Below are positions 59,456 to 64,000 of a stretch of 64,000 nucleotides of DNA, one piece after another. The notes under the pieces were generated by a model. The model was given only the letters and a program-made list of their open reading frames with translations, was not told the origin of the DNA and ran no database searches. Position 1 is the stretch's first letter. Every line of letters starts with the position of its first letter. The position numbers and the translations under genes are program-made. The stretch is from Chitinophaga sp. S165 (GTDB lineage: Bacteria; Bacteroidota; Bacteroidia; Chitinophagales; Chitinophagaceae), in the NCBI RefSeq assembly GCF_003182155.1, contig NZ_QGTG01000008.1, forward strand, positions 248,001 through 312,000. The letters are read 5' to 3'.

Positions 59456-61725
59456 TGAAGCAAATAATGATTATCGCTTTGGCTTTGACTGTTAGCAGCG
59501 GATATGCCAGAGGGATCACAGATCAGGATACGTTATATAAAAACAAAAAGGTGCCAATACCTGCGCGTGTGGAAGATCTGCTGAAACGTATGACGCTAAA
59601 GGAAAAGGTGCTGCAGCTACAAAACCGTGGCGCAGGTAAGACTGAAGAAATAGAACGTATTTTTAATGGAGAAAGTTTTGGTTGTACACATGAAATGGGT
59701 ATGAATGCCCAGGACTGTGCAGATATGTATCAGCAACTACAGACCTATATGCTGAAAAAAACACGCCTGGGTATTCCGGTGCTTACGGCAGTAGAAGGCA
59801 TAGAGGGCATTCTGCAGAACAACTGTACCATCTTCCCGCATGAACTGGCGCAGGGTAGTACCTTCAATCCGACACTGATCAGGAAGATGACCACGGCTGC
59901 CGGAGAAGAGGCGCAGGTTATCGGCATTCATCAGATACTCTCACCCGTGTTAGATATTGCCCGTGAACTTCGCTGGGGACGTGTTGAGGAAACGTTTGGT
60001 GAAGATCCATATCTTATTTCGGAGATGGGAACAGCTTTTATAAAAGGTTATCAATCGTTTAATATTACCTGCACTCCCAAACACTTTGTGGCACATGGTT
60101 CGCCGGCAGGAGGGCTTAACTGTGCAAACGTCAGTGGAGGAGAACGGGATATGCGGAGCCTGTATCTGTATCCTTTTGCGAAGGTGATAGCCAATACTGA
60201 TCCGCTGTCTGTTATGTCCTGTTATAGCTCTTATGACGGCGTTGCAGTGAGCGGGTCCCGTTATTATATGACTGATGTATTGCGTGGAGAACTGGGCTTT
60301 AAAGGCTATGTTTATTCTGACTGGGGTTCTGTAGAACGGTTACAGTCGTTTCATCATGCAGTTGATTCAAGGGAGCAGGCAGCCATCAAGTCGTTGATCG
60401 CAGGCGTTGATCTGGATGTGGATGGCGCTTATGAAGCAACACTCCAGAGATCAGTAGAAACAGGCCTGCTTGATATAAAATATATTGACAATGCCGTGCG
60501 CCGGGTACTTACCGTTAAATTCAAACTGGGCTTGTTTGATAATCCATTTGGTGATCCGGCAAGAGTAAGTAAAGTTGTACGCAATGCGGAACATGTTGCT
60601 ATTGCCAAGATGGTGGCGGATGAAAGTGCTATCTTGCTTAAAAATGACAGCAACATCCTCCCGCTGGATATTTCAAAATATAAGTCGATAGCTGTAGTAG
60701 GTCCTAATGCCGATCAAACCGTTTTTGGAGACTATTCCTGGACTGGCGGAGATACCAAAGAAGGCACCACTTTGTTACAAGGCCTCAAAGAAGCAATAGG
60801 CAATAAAGTAACGTTGAATTATACACAGGGATGCGACTGGTGGAGCAAAGACAAGTCGGGTATAGCTGATGCGGTAAAAAATGTGACGTCAAGTGATCTC
60901 GCTATTGTGGCAATAGGAACACGCAGCACTTTTCTTGGCCGCAGTCCGAAGTATTCTACAGCAGGGGAAGGCTTCGATCTTAGTTCGCTGGAATTACCTG
61001 GTTCACAGCAGGAATTGCTGGAAGCCGTTAAAGCAACCGGTAAGCCGTTTATTGTTGTGTTTATTGCTGGTAAGCCGCTGGCTATGCCCTGGGTGAAAGA
61101 AAATGCAAACGCAGTACTGGTACAATGGTATGGAGGAGAAAAACAAGGCAGCACATTAGCGGATATACTTACTGGTGTGGTAAACCCTTCAGGAAGGCTT
61201 AACGTATCCTTTCCGAGAAGTACCGGAAATACGCCTATCTATTACAACCACTTTGTAACAGACCGTAATGAGCCATTTGACAGGCCTGGCAGTCCTGAAG
61301 ATCCTAAAGGACACTACATTTTTGATCGTCCTGATCCACTCTGGGCTTTTGGTACAGGAATGAGTTTTACGACCTTTAAATACCTGGATTGCAAGGTGGC
61401 TGATTCTGTGCTGACAGGAAAAGATATCATCAAAATTGATGTCGATGTAAAAAATACAGGAGACAGGGATGGAAAGGAAGTTATTCAGGTATATGTGCAT
61501 GATATGGTTAGTTCGGTAGCGACACCCGTGCAGCAGTTAAAAGCATTCAAGAAGGAACTGATCAAAAAAGGACAGACCTTAAAGGTACACCTTGAAATAC
61601 CGGTATCGGAACTTGGCCTATACAATGAAAGGATGAAGTACATCGTAGAGTCGGGAGAGTTTGAATTGCAGATCGGTTCAGCAGCTGATAACATTCATTT
61701 TACCAAAAAGATCCAGGTGAAGTAA
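59455..61725 (+). CDS. Secreted GH3 beta-glycosidase
   Basis: The 756-residue product has a short signal peptide (MKQIMIIALALTVSSGYARG). Domains are the GH3 N-terminal barrel (about 30-350; WGRVEETFGEDPYLISEMGT, CTPKHFVAHGSPAGG) with nucleophile Asp289 in GYVYSDWGSVERL, the GH3 C-terminal domain (about 390-620; SAILLKNDSNILPLDISKYK, VQWYGGEKQGSTLADILTG), and a fibronectin III-like domain (about 665-750). It hydrolyses beta-linked oligosaccharides, probably in the periplasm. Its ATG overlaps the GH2 stop by one base, showing coupled expression, and it ends the PUL. Confidence 0.93.
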   Translation: MKQIMIIALALTVSSGYARGITDQDTLYKNKKVPIPARVEDLLKRMTLKEKVLQLQNRGAGKTEEIERIFNGESFGCTHEMGMNAQDCADMYQQLQTYMLKKTRLGIPVLTAVEGIEGILQNNCTIFPHELAQGSTFNPTLIRKMTTAAGEEAQVIGIHQILSPVLDIARELRWGRVEETFGEDPYLISEMGTAFIKGYQSFNITCTPKHFVAHGSPAGGLNCANVSGGERDMRSLYLYPFAKVIANTDPLSVMSCYSSYDGVAVSGSRYYMTDVLRGELGFKGYVYSDWGSVERLQSFHHAVDSREQAAIKSLIAGVDLDVDGAYEATLQRSVETGLLDIKYIDNAVRRVLTVKFKLGLFDNPFGDPARVSKVVRNAEHVAIAKMVADESAILLKNDSNILPLDISKYKSIAVVGPNADQTVFGDYSWTGGDTKEGTTLLQGLKEAIGNKVTLNYTQGCDWWSKDKSGIADAVKNVTSSDLAIVAIGTRSTFLGRSPKYSTAGEGFDLSSLELPGSQQELLEAVKATGKPFIVVFIAGKPLAMPWVKENANAVLVQWYGGEKQGSTLADILTGVVNPSGRLNVSFPRSTGNTPIYYNHFVTDRNEPFDRPGSPEDPKGHYIFDRPDPLWAFGTGMSFTTFKYLDCKVADSVLTGKDIIKIDVDVKNTGDRDGKEVIQVYVHDMVSSVATPVQQLKAFKKELIKKGQTLKVHLEIPVSELGLYNERMKYIVESGEFELQIGSAADNIHFTKKIQVK

Positions 61726-61766
61726 TTACCGGAAATTATTAGTTACTAGTTTTGTTGATTGTATTT

Positions 61767-61796
61767 AAAACGGCCAGGTATCTACCCGGCCGTTTT
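61767..61796 (+). terminator. Intrinsic terminator at the end of the PUL
   Basis: AAAACGGCC (61767-61775) pairs with GGCCGTTTT (61788-61796), with inner GGTA/TACC pairing, and is followed by GCTTCTT on the plus strand, 42 bp after the GH3 stop. Confidence 0.8.
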
Positions 61797-61840
61797 GCTT
61801 CTTGGTGGGGCTATCACTTTAGTTATATTACAATAATTGA

Positions 61841-61848
61841 TATATTTG
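61841..61848 (+). promoter_or_regulatory. -7 promoter element of the DUF5018 gene
   Basis: TATATTTG matches TAnnTTTG exactly. Transcription would start near 61855, giving a leader of about 36 nt. It separates the gene from the PUL transcript. Confidence 0.55.
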
Positions 61849-61890
61849 CAGGCGTATTGCAATTCAGATGAATCTATAATCAACATCCCT

Positions 61891-63177
61891 ATGAAATTAT
61901 CAGCATTTCTAAAACAATGCATTGTTCCCTTATTGTTAGTAATGTCCGTTGTTGCCTGTAAAAAAGATAATGATGGTGTTAATACTGGGGGTAGCAGTGA
62001 AAAGAAAATATTAACGTTTAAAGTTGGTGACGTGAATGGTATAATAGATGAGGCCACCCATACCATTAATATTAACGTACCAACGTCTTACTCTCTTTCG
62101 GCTGTTCCTGTAAGCATTACGATTTCCCCTAAGGCTACAGCTTCTTTGGGGTTAAATATGACACTTGACCTTACAAAAGCAGTGACTTGTACGATAACAG
62201 CGGAAGATAAGTCTACTGTAACTTATACCGTTACCGGTAAAATTGGGTTGAATGATCAGAACAGCATTACTTCTTTTAAGCTCATGACAATAGACGATAA
62301 AAATCCTCTTGCGGAAATGACTATTGATTCAGCTAACAACCGGATCTTTCTGGATATGTTCGTGGATGCCAGCTTTATTACTACAATGAAGACAGATATT
62401 GAACTGCCTTATGGCGCAACTTCAGTACCTGGTCCAAAGGATACAGTTGACTTTACCAACCCGGTGCATTATATAGTAAAAGCAGAGAACGGAAGTATCC
62501 GTGAGTATGATGTTATAGTGCGGAATACAAGGAATAACCTGGATAGCCTGTTCCTGCCGGTTCACGGACTGGAGTACGGTAAATATCTGGAGCCATATGC
62601 ACTGTATCAAAGTGGAATGTTACAACGGTTTATCCCACAGGATTTTTACGGAAATCTCGCGGGTGGTGCATATGCTTTATTCTATGCACTTGAATCGGAT
62701 GATCTCTTTTTACAGAAACCCTATAAAGCTGTAATATCGACAAATGCTACTGCTACTCCGTCTTTTGATATGCTGGCGGACTATGGCAAAGATGTAGTGT
62801 ATAAAATCACTTCTCAAAGTGGAGCAGATAGGAATTATACTGTTCGGGTGATCAAGAATAAGGTCATCTTCAAAAACATGGCGTTTTATCAAGGGTATTA
62901 TACTTTTTCAAGCTTTAATTCGATGTTCGGACTGGATTACAGAAGCGATGCGAGGATAACCCAGATATGGGCCGTGGATACCCTGACATCGGCAATTACC
63001 CCAATGAAAATAGAAAAGGGTCGCGACAGGGATGACTGGGGTATCTATCACGATTACTTCGGCTTAATTGATGGTACTCCTTTAGCTAAAGGAACTTACC
63101 GCCTGAAGGTAAAATTGGAAAATGGGGAAGAAGATGTGACGAGGATGATTTTTAAAGGAGAGCCACCAATAGAGTAA
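61891..63177 (+). CDS. DUF5018-type surface lipoprotein
   Basis: The 428-residue product has a lipoprotein signal (LVMSVVACKKDNDGVN). The mature part consists of repeated beta-sandwich segments of the DUF5018 kind: KILTFKVGDVNGIIDEATHT, STVTYTVTGKIGLNDQNSIT, REYDVIVRNTRNNL and GADRNYTVRVIKNKVIFKNM. Each repeat ends in a Y-x-V strand. Function is unknown; such proteins are often found at the Bacteroidota surface near PULs. The ATG at 61891 begins the signal; an upstream in-frame start at 61837 lies before the promoter element. It has its own promoter and terminator. Confidence 0.82.
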   Translation: MKLSAFLKQCIVPLLLVMSVVACKKDNDGVNTGGSSEKKILTFKVGDVNGIIDEATHTININVPTSYSLSAVPVSITISPKATASLGLNMTLDLTKAVTCTITAEDKSTVTYTVTGKIGLNDQNSITSFKLMTIDDKNPLAEMTIDSANNRIFLDMFVDASFITTMKTDIELPYGATSVPGPKDTVDFTNPVHYIVKAENGSIREYDVIVRNTRNNLDSLFLPVHGLEYGKYLEPYALYQSGMLQRFIPQDFYGNLAGGAYALFYALESDDLFLQKPYKAVISTNATATPSFDMLADYGKDVVYKITSQSGADRNYTVRVIKNKVIFKNMAFYQGYYTFSSFNSMFGLDYRSDARITQIWAVDTLTSAITPMKIEKGRDRDDWGIYHDYFGLIDGTPLAKGTYRLKVKLENGEEDVTRMIFKGEPPIE

Positions 63178-63206
63178 ATTTACCCCGTCCCTTTAATTAA
63201 TTTTTT

Positions 63207-63241
63207 AAAATGGGAGGCTCTCTGTAAGGGCTTCCCATTTT
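63207..63241 (+). terminator. Intrinsic terminator of the DUF5018 gene
   Basis: AAAATGGGA (63207-63215) pairs with TCCCATTTT (63233-63241), with partial pairing inside, then TGCATTTTTG. It lies 30 bp after the stop; the opposite strand also offers AATTTTTT-type T runs nearby (TTTTAAAAAA) for the convergent Crp/Fnr gene. Confidence 0.7.
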
Positions 63242-63292
63242 GCATTTTTGAATTACGTTCGGATTGATAATAACTACTGACTATCCTCCGGT

Positions 63293-63892
63293 TCATTTAG
63301 ATTGATTATCCTTTAATCTTTTTCTGATCCTGCTGAGCGATGGATTGGTAATACCCAGGAAAGAAGAGATATGATAAGCCGGAATTCGCTCAACGATATT
63401 AGGATGTTCTTCCATTAACCTGAGGAACCGTTTCTCGTGAGACAGGAACAGGAACTCTTCTGTTCGCGATTGTGCATAAGAGAAAAATGTTTCTGCCAGC
63501 AGCCTGCCGAACCTTCCCCAGTTCAGATTCTTTTCATACAAGCTGTTGAGGTCTTTGTAGGAAATGAAAATGATCTCTGAATCTTCCATTGCTTCAATAA
63601 AATACCAGCAGGGATTTCGTGAGATGAAGCTTCTGAAGGAAACGACGAACTGGTTCTCTGAAAAAAAGAAAAGATTTTTTTCCTCTTCGGTTTTAGGATC
63701 GGAGTAATAAATACGGAATATCCCTTTAACGACCAGGCCGAGGTCGTTGCAGACCATACTTTGCATATTGAAGAAATCTCCTTTGGCTATCTTACGCGGC
63801 CTCCAGAAAGCTTGACTTTCGGCAATATCCTGATCTGTTAATGCCGCAAAGTTTCGCAAATACTGGGATAATATTTCATCTTTTTCACTCAT
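63293..63892 (-). CDS. Crp/Fnr family transcriptional regulator
   Basis: The 199-residue protein has a cyclic-nucleotide-binding-like domain (about 20-125; RKIAKGDFFNMQSMVCNDLG, VVKGIFRIYYSD, FFSENQFVVSFRSFISRNPC) and a C-terminal winged helix (about 150-195; YAQSRTEEFLFLSHEKRFLR, HISSFLGITNPSLSRIRKRL). It lacks the Arg-Ala-rich cAMP pocket and the Fnr cysteine set, as usual for the Bacteroidota group. The ATG at 63892 is preferred over one at 63964, which would start upstream of the promoter. Targets are unknown; a palindrome upstream suggests autoregulation or a divergent target beyond the window edge. Confidence 0.9.
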   Translation of the reverse strand: MSEKDEILSQYLRNFAALTDQDIAESQAFWRPRKIAKGDFFNMQSMVCNDLGLVVKGIFRIYYSDPKTEEEKNLFFFSENQFVVSFRSFISRNPCWYFIEAMEDSEIIFISYKDLNSLYEKNLNWGRFGRLLAETFFSYAQSRTEEFLFLSHEKRFLRLMEEHPNIVERIPAYHISSFLGITNPSLSRIRKRLKDNQSK

Positions 63893-63936
63893 GACCGAAT
63901 ATTTTACGGGTCTATAATGCATGCCGTTACCACAGC

Positions 63937-63964
63937 CAAACCTATCAAAGTTCGGCATTGTCAA
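63937..63964 (-). promoter_or_regulatory. Promoter of the Crp/Fnr gene
   Basis: Minus-strand TAGGTTTG (63944-63937) fits TAnnTTTG. TTG at 63964-63962 lies 17 bp upstream as the -33 element. The transcript would begin near 63930, about 38 nt before the ATG. Confidence 0.55.
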
Positions 63965-63972
63965 CCGGCAGC

Positions 63973-63992
63973 ATTTTAACTTAAGTTAAAAT
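63973..63992. promoter_or_regulatory. Perfect 20-bp palindrome, candidate Crp/Fnr-family operator
   Basis: ATTTTAACTTAAGTTAAAAT is fully self-complementary. Its centre is about 52 bp upstream of the expected start of the Crp/Fnr gene. This placement and dyad length suit a dimeric regulator. A divergent gene beyond the window could share it. Confidence 0.65.
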
Positions 63993-64000
63993 CTGAAATA

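Noticed and set aside
1..64000. CRISPR arrays, tRNA or rRNA genes, prophage, insertion sequences
   Set aside because: No regularly spaced repeats, cloverleaf-like segments, rRNA-like sequence, integrase, transposase or phage structural genes were seen on either strand.

Overview
The window looks like a chromosomal piece of a soil- or plant-type Bacteroidota, most likely the Chitinophagaceae (Chitinophaga-like). The signs are a SusC/SusD pair behind an ECF sigma/FecR pair, a protein with a C-terminal T9SS sorting domain, TAnnTTTG-type -7 promoter elements, many signal peptides and lipoprotein signals, and families common in that group (DUF4959/5000, DUF4998/5013, DUF5018, DUF6157, RHS/YD proteins without toxin, TPR-LuxR sensors). 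I saw no rRNA, tRNA, CRISPR array, prophage or intact insertion sequence. Family names come from recognising sequence patterns; no database search was run.

Layout. 1-6.5 kb: assorted singletons (TIGR02117/DUF2459 protein, secreted S41 protease operon, 2-hydroxyacid dehydrogenase, class C-type serine hydrolase, secreted ThuA-like protein, KTSC protein) plus a probable small RNA at 2.84-2.97 kb. 6.6-18 kb: a nearly complete purine ring degradation island. XdhA-XdhB-XdhC oxidise hypoxanthine/xanthine to urate; uricase, UraH and UraD turn urate into S-allantoin; AllB, AllC and AllE carry it to ureidoglycolate. A DUF6986 TIM-barrel enzyme of unproven reaction closes the operon. 18-30.7 kb: secreted GH13 enzyme, ArsR, HD and AraC genes, GNAT, a divergent LysR / MdaB-aldo-keto reductase locus, a DUF6157 gene, then a two-gene unit of a coiled-coil/outer-membrane-barrel protein and an RHS/YD protein that stops right after the RHS core.

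30.7-46.2 kb: a T9SS-exported Asp-box (BNR) protein paired with a membrane TPR-LuxR sensor, an alpha/beta hydrolase with an extra N-terminal domain, an MFS efflux pump, an AraC regulator and a PEP-mutase/isocitrate-lyase-type gene that share an identically placed promoter motif, two unknown secreted proteins, a kinase of the choline kinase/APH fold, and a YdeP-type molybdopterin oxidoreductase.

46.2-61.7 kb: a polysaccharide utilisation locus in one direction: ECF sigma factor, FecR anti-sigma factor, SusC with an STN signalling domain, SusD, two surface lipoproteins, a secreted GH2 enzyme with a discoidin (CBM32-like) domain, and a secreted GH3 beta-glycosidase. It is followed by a DUF5018 lipoprotein and a Crp/Fnr regulator with a perfect 20-bp palindrome upstream.

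The parts I consider least explained are the barrel/RHS pair, the DUF6986 enzyme in the urate operon, two intergenic stretches that look like small RNAs, a 12-bp inverted repeat flanking the Asp-box gene, and the shared AraC-type promoter motif.
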